From contig NZ_BMRF01000009.1 of the NCBI RefSeq assembly GCF_014648495.1, positions 186,001 to 250,000 of the forward strand: 64,000 bases of DNA, read 5' to 3'. Every line of letters starts with the position of its first letter. Position 1 is the stretch's first letter. The translations under genes and the position numbers were made by a program. This DNA is from Actinomadura cremea (GTDB taxonomy: Bacteria; Actinomycetota; Actinomycetes; Streptosporangiales; Streptosporangiaceae). Shown here piece after piece: positions 53,430 through 62,773 of the stretch. The notes under the pieces were generated by a model. It was given only the letters and a program-made list of their open reading frames with translations, did no database searches and was not told the DNA's origin.

Positions 53430-55037
53430 TCACGCCGTGGAGGCGGACGTCGGGGCCGCCTGCATGGAAAGGTGGGCGCCCCGCCAGCCCCGGCGCAGCC
53501 GGCGATCGTGGCTGACGATGACGACGGCGCCGTCGTACCCGGTCAGGGCTGCTTCCAGTTCCTCGACGAGGGCGGGGGACAGATGGTTGGTGGGCTCGTC
53601 CAGCAACAGGACGTCCGACGGCTCGCTGAGCAACCGCGCCAGGGCGAGACGCTGCCGCTGCCCGGTGGACAGCCGGCCGACCGGCACCGTGAACTGCTCG
53701 CGGTCGAACAGGCCGAGGGACAGCAGCCGTTCGGCCTGCCCCGGCCGTCCGCGGGCGAAGGCGGCCAGCACGGTCTCGTCCGGTTCCCCGGGGTGCGGCT
53801 CTTGGGGGAGGTAGCCGATCCTGCCGTGGCGGGTGACGCTCCCGCCGTCGGGGGCGACTTCCCCGGCCAGGACGCCGAGCAGAGTGCTCTTGCCCGTCCC
53901 GTTCGGCCCCGTGACCAGCAGGCGCTCGCCCGCCTCGACGGTGAGGCTCGTGCGGTCGAGCCGGTCCGTGACGGTGATGCCGGCGGCGTCCAGTACGGCG
54001 TCCTGCGGGCGGCGGGCCCGCAGGACGGGGGCGAAGCGCAGCGGCTCCGGCGGGGGCGGGACCGGGTCGGCCAGCAGACGCCGCAGCCGTTCCTCGGCGT
54101 TGCGCACCCGGCTCGCCAGCGACTGCTGCACCCGGCCGCCCGCCCGGTCGTAGGCCATCTTGTTGCCGTCCCTCATCGGGCGTCCGGGCGCCACCTCGCG
54201 GGCGGTGGTCGCGGCGGCCTCGCGGAGCCGGTCGATGTCGGCCCGCCACCGGTCGTGCGCCTGGACCCAGCGCCGCCTGGCCGCCGCCTTCTCGGCGAGG
54301 TAGCCGGTGTAGCCGTTGCCGTACCGGACGACGCGGTGCCGGTCGGCGTCCACCTCGAGCAGGACGGTGGCGACCCGCTCGAGGAAGATCCGGTCATGCG
54401 AGACGGCCACCGTGGTGCCCCGCCGGGCGCGCAGGTGCTCTTCCAGCCAGCCCGAGGCGTCGTCGTCGAGATGGTTGGTCGGCTCGTCCAGCAGCAGCAC
54501 CTCCGGCGCGGCCGCCAGGAGGGCCGCCAGCCGCAACCTGACCTGTTCCCCGCCGGACAGACCGCCCACAGGACGGTCACGGCCCACCAGCCCCAGGCCG
54601 AGGCCGTGCAGGGCGCGTTCCACCCGGGCGTCGGCGTCGTAGCCGCCGCGCAGCTCGAAGGCCGTCGCCAGGCCGCCGTACTCGGCCATGCCCGACTCGT
54701 CGCCGTCGGCCATCGCCGCCTCCAGGCGGCGCATCCGCGCCTCGATCGAACGCAGCCCGCTCAGAGCCCGGTCGATGATCTGCTGCACGGTCGCCTGCGG
54801 CTCGAGCCGTTCGTCCTGCGCGAGATAGCCGACGCCGCCTTCGGCCCGGACGACGACCTCGCCCTGGTCGGGCCGCTCCCGCCCGGCGAGCAGGCGCAGC
54901 AGGGTGGTCTTGCCGGATCCGTTCTCACCGACGATCCCGGTGCGCTCGCCCGCGGCGAGCGAGCAGCTCACCGAGTCAAGGACGACCCTCCCGTCGAAGG
55001 ACTTGCCGACGGCGAGCGCGGTGATCTGTGTGGGCAT
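53430..55037 (-). CDS. ABC-F family ATPase, probable antibiotic-target protection protein
   Basis: A 535-residue soluble protein with two ATPase domains and no membrane part. Walker A motifs are GENGSGKTT and GPNGTGKST. The signatures are LSGGEQVRL and LSTGQRQRL, and each Walker B is followed by DEPTNHL. The interdomain linker is Arg-rich and about 80 residues long, the length range of resistance ABC-F proteins that reach into the ribosome exit site. Start ATG 55037 has GGAG at good spacing. Its pairing with vat suggests pleuromutilin/lincosamide/streptogramin A protection. Confidence 0.88.
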   Translation of the reverse strand: MPTQITALAVGKSFDGRVVLDSVSCSLAAGERTGIVGENGSGKTTLLRLLAGRERPDQGEVVVRAEGGVGYLAQDERLEPQATVQQIIDRALSGLRSIEARMRRLEAAMADGDESGMAEYGGLATAFELRGGYDADARVERALHGLGLGLVGRDRPVGGLSGGEQVRLRLAALLAAAPEVLLLDEPTNHLDDDASGWLEEHLRARRGTTVAVSHDRIFLERVATVLLEVDADRHRVVRYGNGYTGYLAEKAAARRRWVQAHDRWRADIDRLREAAATTAREVAPGRPMRDGNKMAYDRAGGRVQQSLASRVRNAEERLRRLLADPVPPPPEPLRFAPVLRARRPQDAVLDAAGITVTDRLDRTSLTVEAGERLLVTGPNGTGKSTLLGVLAGEVAPDGGSVTRHGRIGYLPQEPHPGEPDETVLAAFARGRPGQAERLLSLGLFDREQFTVPVGRLSTGQRQRLALARLLSEPSDVLLLDEPTNHLSPALVEELEAALTGYDGAVVIVSHDRRLRRGWRGAHLSMQAAPTSASTA

Positions 55038-55122
55038 GCGGGCACTCCAAAGCATTCGAGAACGGGGCGGCCGTCACGGGCCGCGCGGCCGGGGGAACGC
55101 TTCGGAAGAGCATCGACGACTC

Positions 55123-55165
55123 CACTAGTGCGACAAGTAGTGCATTAAGATGGTGCCATGGCACC
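55123..55165. promoter_or_regulatory. Candidate TetR operators between the ABC-F operon and tetR
   Basis: CACTA (55123-55127) and TAGTG (55138-55142) form arms around a 10-base spacer. Ten bases on, GGTGCCATGGCACC (55152-55165) is a perfect 14-bp palindrome. Both lie in the divergent promoter region, where the TetR protein would repress both directions. Confidence 0.5.
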
Positions 55166-55193
55166 GTCCCACTGAGCAAACGGATGACCAGCG

Positions 55194-55844
55194 ATGACCC
55201 CCGAAGTTCCAGGACCGGAGGGCGTCCGGCCCGCGCCGCCGGCCCGGCGCCGCCCCGGAGGCCGTACCGCCCGCATCCGTGCGCAGGTACTCGACGCGGT
55301 CCACGCGGAGCTCGGCGAACACGGTTACGACGGGCTCACCATGGACGCCGTAGCCGCCCGCGCCGGCGTGCACCGCGCAACGGTGTACCGGCGGTGGGGG
55401 GACGTCGGCGGCCTGCTCGCCGACGTCCTCGACGCGGCGAGCGACGACGATTGGCGGCCCCCGGCCACGGCCTCACTGGAAGGCGACCTTGCGGCGTTGA
55501 ACCAGGAGATCCAGGAGGCCCTGACCGCGCAGCCGCCGATCGTCGCGGCCCTGATCGCCGCCTCGTTCCGCTCCGAGAAGGCCGCCCACGCCCAGCGACG
55601 GCTCTGGGCGGACCGGTACGCCCGCTGCGAGATCATCGTCAGCCGGGCCGTCCGGCGCGGCGAACTCCCCCCGCACACCGACGCGCGGCGGCTGCTCGTC
55701 GCCGCCACCGCGCCGCTGTACCACGAGCTGGTGCTCCTCCGAACGCCGCCCGACCCGCACCTGCCCGGCCACGCCGCCAGAACCGCCGCCCTCGCCGCGG
55801 CCGCCGGCGCCTTCGCCGACCCCCCGCCCCCCAGCGACACCTGA
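55194..55844 (+). CDS. TetR-family regulator, divergent to the resistance operon
   Basis: A 216-residue repressor. The HTH is in EHGYDGLTMDAVAARAGVHR followed by TVYRRWGD, and the C-terminal ligand domain ends with a Pro-rich tail. ATG 55194 is the family start. A divergent position with two palindromes between supports control of ABC-F and vat. Confidence 0.92.
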   Translation: MTPEVPGPEGVRPAPPARRRPGGRTARIRAQVLDAVHAELGEHGYDGLTMDAVAARAGVHRATVYRRWGDVGGLLADVLDAASDDDWRPPATASLEGDLAALNQEIQEALTAQPPIVAALIAASFRSEKAAHAQRRLWADRYARCEIIVSRAVRRGELPPHTDARRLLVAATAPLYHELVLLRTPPDPHLPGHAARTAALAAAAGAFADPPPPSDT

Positions 55845-55858
55845 CGACACGGGTCTCA

Positions 55859-55874
55859 CACACGCAGCCGTGTG
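55859..55874 (+). terminator. Possible hairpin after tetR
   Basis: CACACG (55859-55864) pairs with CGTGTG (55869-55874) around a four-base loop, 15 bases after the stop. It is a small stem with no T-run. Confidence 0.35.
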
Positions 55875-55977
55875 ACGCCCGCGTGGGAGCAACGGCTGCC
55901 CAACGCCGCCCTCTGCCGTCCCGGCCTGGGGCGCCCCGCACCGTGACCGTCCACGCGCTGCATGGCGGCAACGGCCG

Positions 55978-56205
55978 TCAGTCGCTCGCCCCCGTCGCAA
56001 CGACGCCGCCCGCGCGACGGCGCCGGGGGCGACCCATCGGTGTGAGGTAGCGGACGAGCATCGCGACCAGTTCGTCCTCGAACAGGACCCGGTGCGGGGC
56101 GGGGTCGCCGCGGTGGTCGTCGAGGGCGGCGCGGACGAACAGGCGGATCCTGTCCTCCAAGCCGGTAGCCCCCACGACCACGAAGGTCTCGTTCGTCGAA
56201 GTCAC
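55978..56205 (-). pseudogene. Fusion of an NmrA-type start to a TetR C-terminus
   Basis: The 75-residue frame begins with an NAD(P)-binding start (TSTNETFVVVGATG), as in NmrA-like oxidoreductases. It then becomes IRLFVRAALDDHRGD and FEDELVAMLVRYLTP, which is the end of a TetR protein. The GTG has GGGGA upstream. Neither protein can work. The joint is exactly after the dinucleotide motif, which suggests an inversion or deletion breakpoint. Confidence 0.6.
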
Positions 56206-56250
56206 TGTCACTCCCCGCCGTCCATCCAGGAGAAGAGCCACATCTAAGTG

Positions 56251-56294
56251 GGGTGGCCCCCATTTACGTCTCGCTGCAATATGGAGGGCCACCC
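56251..56294. promoter_or_regulatory. Inverted repeat in a divergent promoter region
   Basis: GGGTGGCCC (56251-56259) and GGGCCACCC (56286-56294) are perfect inverted arms, with CAT and ATG extending inward. They sit between the NmrA-type start and the truncated tetR start, a common operator position for that gene pair. Confidence 0.5.
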
Positions 56295-56320
56295 CGCTTC
56301 GCAAGCCGTCAGGAGTCCCC

Positions 56321-56531
56321 GTGCCCGAAGAGGCCGCCGCGCCGACCCGGCGGATGCGGGCCGACGCCCGCCGCAACGTCGACCGGATCGTCGCCGCCGC
56401 CGAGACGCTCGTCGCCGAGCGCGGCGCCGACGCCTCCCTGGAGGAGATCGCCCGCCGCGCCGGAGTCGGCTCGGCCACCCTGCACCGGCACTTCCCCTCC
56501 CGGCAGGCGCTCCTGGAGATGGGTGTCGCGG
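56321..56531 (+). pseudogene. TetR-family regulator, N-terminal fragment
   Basis: The frame opens with a normal TetR DNA-binding domain (NVDRIVAAAETLVAERG, then LEEIARRAGVGSATLHRHFP, then SRQALLEM). It loses all similarity at about 56531, where a kinase fragment on the other strand begins. The C-terminal domain is missing, so no dimer or ligand pocket can form. It may be the missing front of the TetR end found at 55978. Confidence 0.65.
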
Positions 56532-56911
56532 ACCGCCGGGGCGGGGGTGAACAGGACGTCATGAAGGAGCCGTCGGACGGCGTCGGCGGTGAACGGACGC
56601 CTGCCGGTGAGGAGTTCGTAGGCCAGGGCGCCCAGCGCGTACAGGTCGGTGCGGTGGTCGACGCCCTCGTTGCGGTCGAACTGCTCCGGCGCCATGAACG
56701 CTGGGGTGCCGATGAGGGCGCTGCCGGTCAGGTCGGTGGTCTGCTCGGTGTAGCGGGCGATGCCGAAGTCCAGGACCTTGACGCGGTCGCCCTTGAGCAG
56801 CATCACGTTGGCGGGTTTGATGTCGCGGTGGACGATGCCCTTGGCGCGGGCCTCGGCCAGCGCGTCGGCGATCTGCGCCAGCAGCGTGACCGCCCGCCCG
56901 ACCACCGTCAT
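56530..56911 (-). pseudogene. Serine/threonine protein kinase, middle fragment
   Basis: About 128 residues of a Pkn-type kinase: AQIADALAEARAKGIVHRDI with KPANV (catalytic loop), LDFGIARY (DFG), IGTPAFMAPEQFD (activation segment) and DLYALGALAYELLTGRRPF. The glycine loop and ATP-binding Lys of the N-lobe are missing, as is everything after LLHDVLFTPAP. It is cut at both ends and cannot be active. Confidence 0.7.
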
Positions 56912-57018
56912 GGCGGCCGTGCCGCCGAGCACCGGCCGGGAAACGGCCGAGGCGCTGGGCCGGAAGATCTGCCGAACGGCGGATGTCCCGGCAGGGCCGC
57001 TCGTCCAGGGTTGCCTCC

Positions 57019-58914
57019 ATGAACGCTCAAAAGCGAATCGTACGGACCGGACTGGCGGCGGCCGTCCTGTCCCAACTCGCGGCCGGCGGCCTGGTCGTGG
57101 GCGCCGCGGCGGCGAACGCGGCACCGGGCGGGACGCTGTTGCGCGCCGATACCGACCGCGACGGACGGCTGTCGCCGGCCGACGACGCCGGACGCGGAGC
57201 CTGGACGGACGGCCGTGGCTCGATCATGCTGCCGAACCTGGACGACGACGCCTCCCGCTGCCCCGCGGCCGGCCGGGACGGCGCCCGGCTGACCGACGCG
57301 GCGCTGGCATCCTGCGGCGACGCGTCCGACGACGTGGTGAACGGCGCGGCCGACATCGCCGACCTCGCCCCGCTGGAGATCCCCGCGATGAAGGGGGTGT
57401 CCCCGTCCGCGCGGGCGACGTTGCTGCCCGACGCCCGTTCGCGGGACAAGGTACGGATCTTCATCAGGCGCGACGGGCGGTTCACGGCGCTCGGCGCGGA
57501 CGGCGCGATCCACGCGGACGAGCTGCGCCGCGGCGCCCGCCTCGCGATCGAGGCGCGCGACATCGTCCGAGACCCCGGGGCCTGGGCAGGGCTCACCGAC
57601 CTCACGCTCACGGTCGCCGGCGGCGGCGCGACCCGTCTCGACCGGGTACGGCTGCGGGTGGCGCCGGTGCTCTTCCAGCACGACCTGATGCGCCTGGATC
57701 GCGCCGTCGTGGCGAGCCCGAAGGCGCCCGTGACGCTCGAAGGGGGGAAGGCACCGGACCAGCGGAGCGAGGGCGCCCGCGCGTACCGGCGCGACCTGCG
57801 GCGCGGGCTGGACGCCGAGGGGCTGCGGGAGCCGTTCATCGAGTCGCCCGCCGGCGGCGACCACTGGATGGGCGACATGTACAAGGCCGCCTACGCGTCC
57901 ATGCCGGGCCCTGGTGGCAGGGAGCACCGCATCGTCGTCAACCTCAGGTCACCGGCCGTGACCCCGGACTTCCCGGCCCGCGACCGGCCGCTGCGGGACG
58001 CGTCCCGGCCGGTCTTCACCATGATGCGCGGGCCGGACGTCGCAGGCGTCCAGCAGTTCGACCCCGGGGCGGTCGACCGGCCCGACGACAACCTCTACTA
58101 CGGGTCGGCCGGTTCGAGCGGCAACTTCGGGACGATCCCGCCGTACGGGAAGTACCCCAACGGCCGGATCGTCTACGGCGGCGAGGGCAGGTTCACGCCG
58201 GACCGAACGTTCCTGCGGATGCTGGAGGCGCAGGGCCACCAGGATCCGATCGCCATCGACAGCAGCTGGCTCGGTGTGGGACACATCGACGAGTTCCTCC
58301 ACTTCGTGCCCAAGCGCGGCGGGAAGGGCTGGGCCGTGATCGTCGCCGACCCGCGGATGGGCATGGACCTGCTGAAGAAGACCGCCGCCACCGGTGGCGG
58401 CGGGCAGAGACTGGTGCAGGGCATCGCCGCGTCCGACACCCGCTTCCCGGGCCTCACGGTCGCGCAGGCGATCGGCGAACGAGACCTGGTGGAGGGCACT
58501 CGGCTCGCGGCGGCGGGCGTCGACCGGGCCCTGCGACAACTGCGGGAGAAGGCCGGCATCACCGAACAGGACGTGATCCGCGTGCCGGGTCTCTTCACCA
58601 GCCTCGATTCGGAACTGCCGGACGACTACCCGCGCAAGGGCCTGACCGTCGCTTACCTCCCGGGCGTCGCCAACGGCGTCAGCACCGGCACCGGCGGCTA
58701 CCTGGCCCCCGTCCAGCACGGGCCGCGACAGGCGGGACGGGACGTGTTCGAGCGGGCCACCGAGCAGGCCCTGCGCCAGGTCGGGGTCCGCGTCCACTGG
58801 GTCGAGGACTGGTACTACTCCCACCACGTCGGCACGGCGGGAGGCAACATCCACTGCGTCACCAACGTCCAGCGCGACCTGAGCGGCACCGCCCCTTGGT
58901 GGCGCCCCGCTTGA
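57019..58914 (+). CDS. Secreted protein-arginine deiminase (PAD) family protein
   Basis: A 631-residue exported protein with a signal peptide (GLAAAVLSQLAAGGLVVGAA, cut near ANA-AP). An EF-hand-like DTDRDGRLSPADD follows. The C-terminal half matches the eukaryotic-type PAD catalytic domain. DHWMGDMYKAAY holds the first catalytic Asp, GVGHIDEFLHFVP the His and Asp, and GGNIHCVTNVQR the nucleophilic Cys, with GPDVAGVQQF and GRIVYGGEGRF around the calcium sites. It should convert peptidyl-arginine to citrulline outside the cell, probably Ca-dependently. ATG 57019 fits the signal peptide; ATG 56983 is an alternative. Confidence 0.88.
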   Translation: MNAQKRIVRTGLAAAVLSQLAAGGLVVGAAAANAAPGGTLLRADTDRDGRLSPADDAGRGAWTDGRGSIMLPNLDDDASRCPAAGRDGARLTDAALASCGDASDDVVNGAADIADLAPLEIPAMKGVSPSARATLLPDARSRDKVRIFIRRDGRFTALGADGAIHADELRRGARLAIEARDIVRDPGAWAGLTDLTLTVAGGGATRLDRVRLRVAPVLFQHDLMRLDRAVVASPKAPVTLEGGKAPDQRSEGARAYRRDLRRGLDAEGLREPFIESPAGGDHWMGDMYKAAYASMPGPGGREHRIVVNLRSPAVTPDFPARDRPLRDASRPVFTMMRGPDVAGVQQFDPGAVDRPDDNLYYGSAGSSGNFGTIPPYGKYPNGRIVYGGEGRFTPDRTFLRMLEAQGHQDPIAIDSSWLGVGHIDEFLHFVPKRGGKGWAVIVADPRMGMDLLKKTAATGGGGQRLVQGIAASDTRFPGLTVAQAIGERDLVEGTRLAAAGVDRALRQLREKAGITEQDVIRVPGLFTSLDSELPDDYPRKGLTVAYLPGVANGVSTGTGGYLAPVQHGPRQAGRDVFERATEQALRQVGVRVHWVEDWYYSHHVGTAGGNIHCVTNVQRDLSGTAPWWRPA

Positions 58915-59024
58915 TCGCGGCCGAGCCGTAGGTCTCGTCGGCGGCCACCCGATCGGGGCGGCACAGCGGACGGCTCGCCCCGGCCGCGGCACCCGCGTCC
59001 CGGAAAGCAGCGACTCCAGCGTTG

Positions 59025-59058
59025 GAGCCGCCTGGAGGCTCACTCCTCCAGGCGGCTC
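59025..59058. terminator. Bidirectional terminator between convergent genes
   Basis: Perfect 14-bp arms at 59025-59038 and 59045-59058 with a six-base loop. The right arm covers the last codons of the BtrH-like gene, and its stop lies in the loop. The hairpin also follows the PAD gene and can stop transcription from both sides. Confidence 0.7.
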
Positions 59059-60029
59059 AATGCCTGCATGGCCTCGCGCTCCACGCGTGAAAGATCGCTG
59101 AGGAGGGAGCCCGCCTGTGCGAGGTACCGCGCGTCGCCTGATTCACCGGCTTTCGTGATCAGTGCCGCGGCTTCCGTCCACAGGCTGGCCGCCTCGGTGT
59201 ACAGCGCGTGGCCGGTGCGCAGGTGGCTGCTGTCGAGCAGTCGGACGCATTCGGCGAGGAAGTCGCGGTAGAGGTTGCGGAACAGCGCGCCGCCGGTGCC
59301 GGCCTTCTCCATCAGCAGGGCGGCCTGGGGCAGGTCCCGCCGCGGGTCGTCGGTCCGCTGGAGCCATGTGCGCACCAGCTTGCCGGCCTTGTCGACGCCT
59401 CGGTGGCCGAGGTTGGCGATGGGCGGGTTGAGGAAGGCGTCGGCGCAGGCGGTGATGGCGGGAACGATCTGGCTCCGTGGAGAGAGCGGGTTGCTCCCAG
59501 GGCTGAGGGTGAACGACCGGTGCTTGGCGGTCATCGGGCCGCGCGCGGCCCTGGCCTGGGCGAGACTGGTCAGGCTCGTGGACACCGCTCCGCCTTGCCG
59601 GCCGGTGTCCACCAAGTAGGCGTCGTGCTCGTCATAGCCGTACATGGCGACGACATGGCCGCCGAAGTGCACCTTCGAGGCGAAGTAGTCCAGGTGGTAG
59701 CTGTCGAGCTGGAGTCCGACCGGGTGGCCGGCGTCGATGGGGGCCGTCACGTTCTCCCATGCCCTGCGGGGCGAGCCGGTCTCCCGGACCACGAGTTCCA
59801 GCCCGAGTCCGGTGGCCAGGTTCCTGGTGAGGTCGAAGGGCTTGACCCGTCCCCCGAGAAAGGGGAACCCCATGTTCTTGCTGTCCCAGTAGATGAAGGA
59901 GAGGCCGGAGCCGAGGCCGAAGAGCATGGGCTCGGACAGATCGAGTCCCTGGTGTCTCAGCAGCACCCCCACGGTCGTCGTCTCGCAGTGCTGCCCACCG
60001 CGGGTGTCGATGTCTCTTACCGTGGTCAC
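59040..60029 (-). CDS. BtrH N-terminal domain/DUF4872-type protein
   Basis: A 329-residue protein. The N-terminal papain-like fold has the nucleophile in GGQHCETTTVG near residue 15 and the His in KVHFGGHVVAMYGYDEHDA, followed by VDTGRQGG. This is the BtrH acyltransferase domain, which transfers an acyl chain from a carrier protein in butirosin synthesis. The C-terminal helical half fits DUF4872. The GTG 60029 has GGAGAG upstream. No acyl carrier or NRPS gene is nearby, so the substrate is open. Confidence 0.82.
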   Translation of the reverse strand: MTTVRDIDTRGGQHCETTTVGVLLRHQGLDLSEPMLFGLGSGLSFIYWDSKNMGFPFLGGRVKPFDLTRNLATGLGLELVVRETGSPRRAWENVTAPIDAGHPVGLQLDSYHLDYFASKVHFGGHVVAMYGYDEHDAYLVDTGRQGGAVSTSLTSLAQARAARGPMTAKHRSFTLSPGSNPLSPRSQIVPAITACADAFLNPPIANLGHRGVDKAGKLVRTWLQRTDDPRRDLPQAALLMEKAGTGGALFRNLYRDFLAECVRLLDSSHLRTGHALYTEAASLWTEAAALITKAGESGDARYLAQAGSLLSDLSRVEREAMQALSRLEE

Positions 60030-60233
60030 GCCATGCTCTCCTGAACGACGATGATCGGCCGGGCGTCAGTCCTTCTTGCGGTGCCTCTGCAGCATGGTGG
60101 ACTCTCCCACGGTGGGAAGGTCAACGCTGTGCCTGTCGGCCTCAGGGACGTCCTACTCCTCTTCACCGTCGTCGGAGCCCTCGGGAGCCGCCTCGGGCGG
60201 GCGGGCCGGGACGTACCGCCCGGCCCGCGGTCG

Positions 60234-60980
60234 TCAGGCCGCGCGCAGCCCGGCGAAGAACGCGCGGATGTCCGCCGTGACCTCGCCGGGCGCCTCCATC
60301 GCCGCGAAGTGGCCGGCCTTCGGGAACTCGCTCCAGTGCACGATGTTCGTGTTGTCCCGTGCGGCGAGGGACCTGATCGTCTGGAAGTCGTCGGCGAAGA
60401 CCGCGACGCCCGTCGGGGCGGTGTTGACCGCGGGCTCCGCTCCCGAGCGGGCCTCCTCGTAGTAGTACCGGCTCGCCGTGGCCTGCGTGTTGGTGAACCA
60501 GTAGAGGGAGACCTGGAGCAGGATCTGGTCGATCGTCACGAGGCTGGTGCCGTTGCCGAAGGAGTTGAGCAGTTCGCTGTAGGCGAGCTGCCCCACGGGC
60601 GAATCCGCGATCGCCGCGCCGATCGTCTGAGGCCGGGCGGCGTTCATCGCGTTGTAGCCGCCGACCGACTGGAACCACTGCATGTGCTCCAGCGCCGCGT
60701 ACTCCTTGGGACCGAATCCGTCGAACTCCGCGGGGTCGCCGGACGGGAAGGAGAAAAGCTGGAGGACGTGCATCCCGAGGTGGCCGGGAGGGTTCAGCAG
60801 CCCCAGCTCACGGCAGAGCATCGCACCCATGTCGCTGCCGTGCGATCCATAGGAGTGGTAGCCGAGGCGGCGCATCAGGGCGTCGAAGACGCGGGCGACC
60901 TTCGCCTGGGTCCAGCCGCCGCCGTTCAGCGGGGTGCTGAAGCCGAAGCCGGGGATCGACGGGACGACCACCGAGAACGC
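60234..60980 (-). pseudogene. Epoxide hydrolase, N-terminally truncated
   Basis: The frame begins abruptly inside an alpha/beta hydrolase at FSVVVPSIPGFGFSTP. It continues with YGSHGSDMGAMLCRELG (nucleophile Asp in the GSDMGA elbow), a cap region, and KAGHFAAMEAPGEV with the catalytic His. The first 130 or so residues of the epoxide hydrolase family are missing. At the same point the oxidoreductase on the other strand also begins without its start. Confidence 0.7.
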
Positions 60981-60982
60981 GC

Positions 60983-62716
60983 GGCCTCGTCATGGTCGAG
61001 TACAGCCACGTGGACGACGACGCCAGCAAGTCCATCCAAGCGCAGGTGGGGATCTCCCGGCGCGAGCACGTTCCCGGCCTCGGCTGGCTGGCGGACGAGG
61101 TCCACGCCGCCGGCGCGAAGATCGGCATCCAACTGGAGCACTGCGGACGGCAGAAGTTCCTCGGCACCGCCCCGATCAAGTCGGCATCCGACGTCTCCTG
61201 GGACTACGTCGAGTCGCAGTACGGTGAGCGTCCGGTGCCGCTGACCGAGGAGGAGATCGCGGGGGTCGTCGCCGCGTTCGCCGACGCCGCCGAGCGGGCC
61301 CGCCTGGCCCGGTTCGACCTGGTGGAGGTCCACGCGGGACACGGATACCTGCTCACCAACTTCCTGTCCCCGCACACCAACAGGCGCACGGACCGATACG
61401 GCGGCTCCTTCGAGAACCGGGCACGGCTCACGCTGGACGTCGCCGCCGCCATCCGCGAGCGGGTACCGCGCGACTTCCCGCTCGGCTTCCGGGTGTCGGT
61501 CACCGACTACGAGGCCGACGGCATCCCGATCGAGGAGACGGTGGAGCTGGCGCGGCGGCTCGAGGCGGCGGGCGTGGACGTCATCCATGCGTCCGGCGGC
61601 CACCACGCCCTGATGGAGTACGAGGTCAGCCCCTGGTTCATGCCCCGCGCTCCGCACCGCTGGGGATGGGAGAAGATCAAGGAGGCGGTGTCCGTCCCGG
61701 TGATCGGGTCGGGTTCGCTCGTCAGCCCGGAGGTCGCGGGAGAGGTCCTCGCGTCCGGCGGCGCCGACTTCGTGTCCCTCGGCCGCGCGATGCTCGCCGA
61801 CCCCGACTGGACCCGCAAAGCCCGCGAGGGACGGCTGCTCGACATCGTCCCGTGCATCCGCTGCAACGACGGATGCCTGCACCGCGGCCTCAACGCGGGC
61901 CGCAGCACCGGCTGCACGGTGAACCCGAGCATGGGCGGGGAGTACCGGTACCCGATCGAGCCCGCGCCGGCCGCCCGGCGCGCGGCGGTCGTCGGCGGCG
62001 GGCCCGCCGGGCTGCGCGCCGCGGCGGTGCTCGCCGACCGGGGCCACGAGGTGACGCTCTTCGAACCCGGCCCGCTCGGCGGGACCCTCACCGCGGCGAC
62101 CCGCTCGTCCCGCAAGGGCGACCTCGCCGCGCTCCGCGACCACCTCGTCCACCAGGTGCGGTCCCGGAAGGTGACGGTCGTCCCCGAGCGCGCCGACGCG
62201 GCGGCGCTCACCGGATACGACATCATCATGGTGGCGACCGGCGGCGTGGGCCGTCCCCTCCCCGGGACGCGGCACGCCCGCGACGTCGGGGACCCCTCCG
62301 AGGTGGTCTCACCCGTGGTCGTGGCGGGCGGCGGCATGACCGGGGCGGACACCGCCCTGTGGCTCGCCGACGCCGGCCACGAGGTCACGATCGTCGAAGC
62401 GGGCCCGGCCCTGCTCGCCAACCAGGAGGTGTTCACCGACGCGGCATCGCTGCCCGGCCTGCTCGCCGAGGCGGGCGTCACCGTCGTCACCGGCACGGAG
62501 GTGACGGGCGCGGACGAGACGGGCGCGCGGACCGCGGACGGCGGGACGGTTCCGGCGGCCACGGTCCTGACGGCGACCGGGTACGCGGCGAACCCGGTCC
62601 TGGCGGACGCCGTCCGCGCGACGGGCGCGGAGGTCACGGTCCTCGGCGGCGCCCGGCGTCCCGGGCGCGTCATGGACGCCCTGCACGACGCGTTCTTCGC
62701 GGCGCGCATCGCCTGA
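60983..62716 (+). pseudogene. NADH:flavin oxidoreductase (2,4-dienoyl-CoA reductase family), N-terminally truncated
   Basis: An old-yellow-enzyme barrel without its first 60 or so residues joins in at GLVMVEYSHVD. HCGRQKF, HAGHGYLLTNFLSPHTNRR, and the Fe-S cysteines in CIRCNDGCLHRGL and TGCTVNP are kept. The C-terminal half has a FAD motif (AAVVGGGPAGLRAAAVLADR) and an NAD motif (VVVAGGGMTGADTALWLAD). ATG 60992 could start a 574-residue product, but the first barrel strand and FMN contacts are lost, so it is probably inactive. In an intact form it would reduce unsaturated thioesters or ketones. Confidence 0.7.
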
Positions 62717-62773
62717 TCCCGCGGGGACGTCCACGGGGACGCCCCCGCACCACCGACAGCGAGAGGAGGCCCG

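Noticed and set aside
58173-58598. Minus-strand frame inside the arginine deiminase gene
   Set aside because: It is a Ser/Pro/Arg-rich shadow of the deiminase gene.
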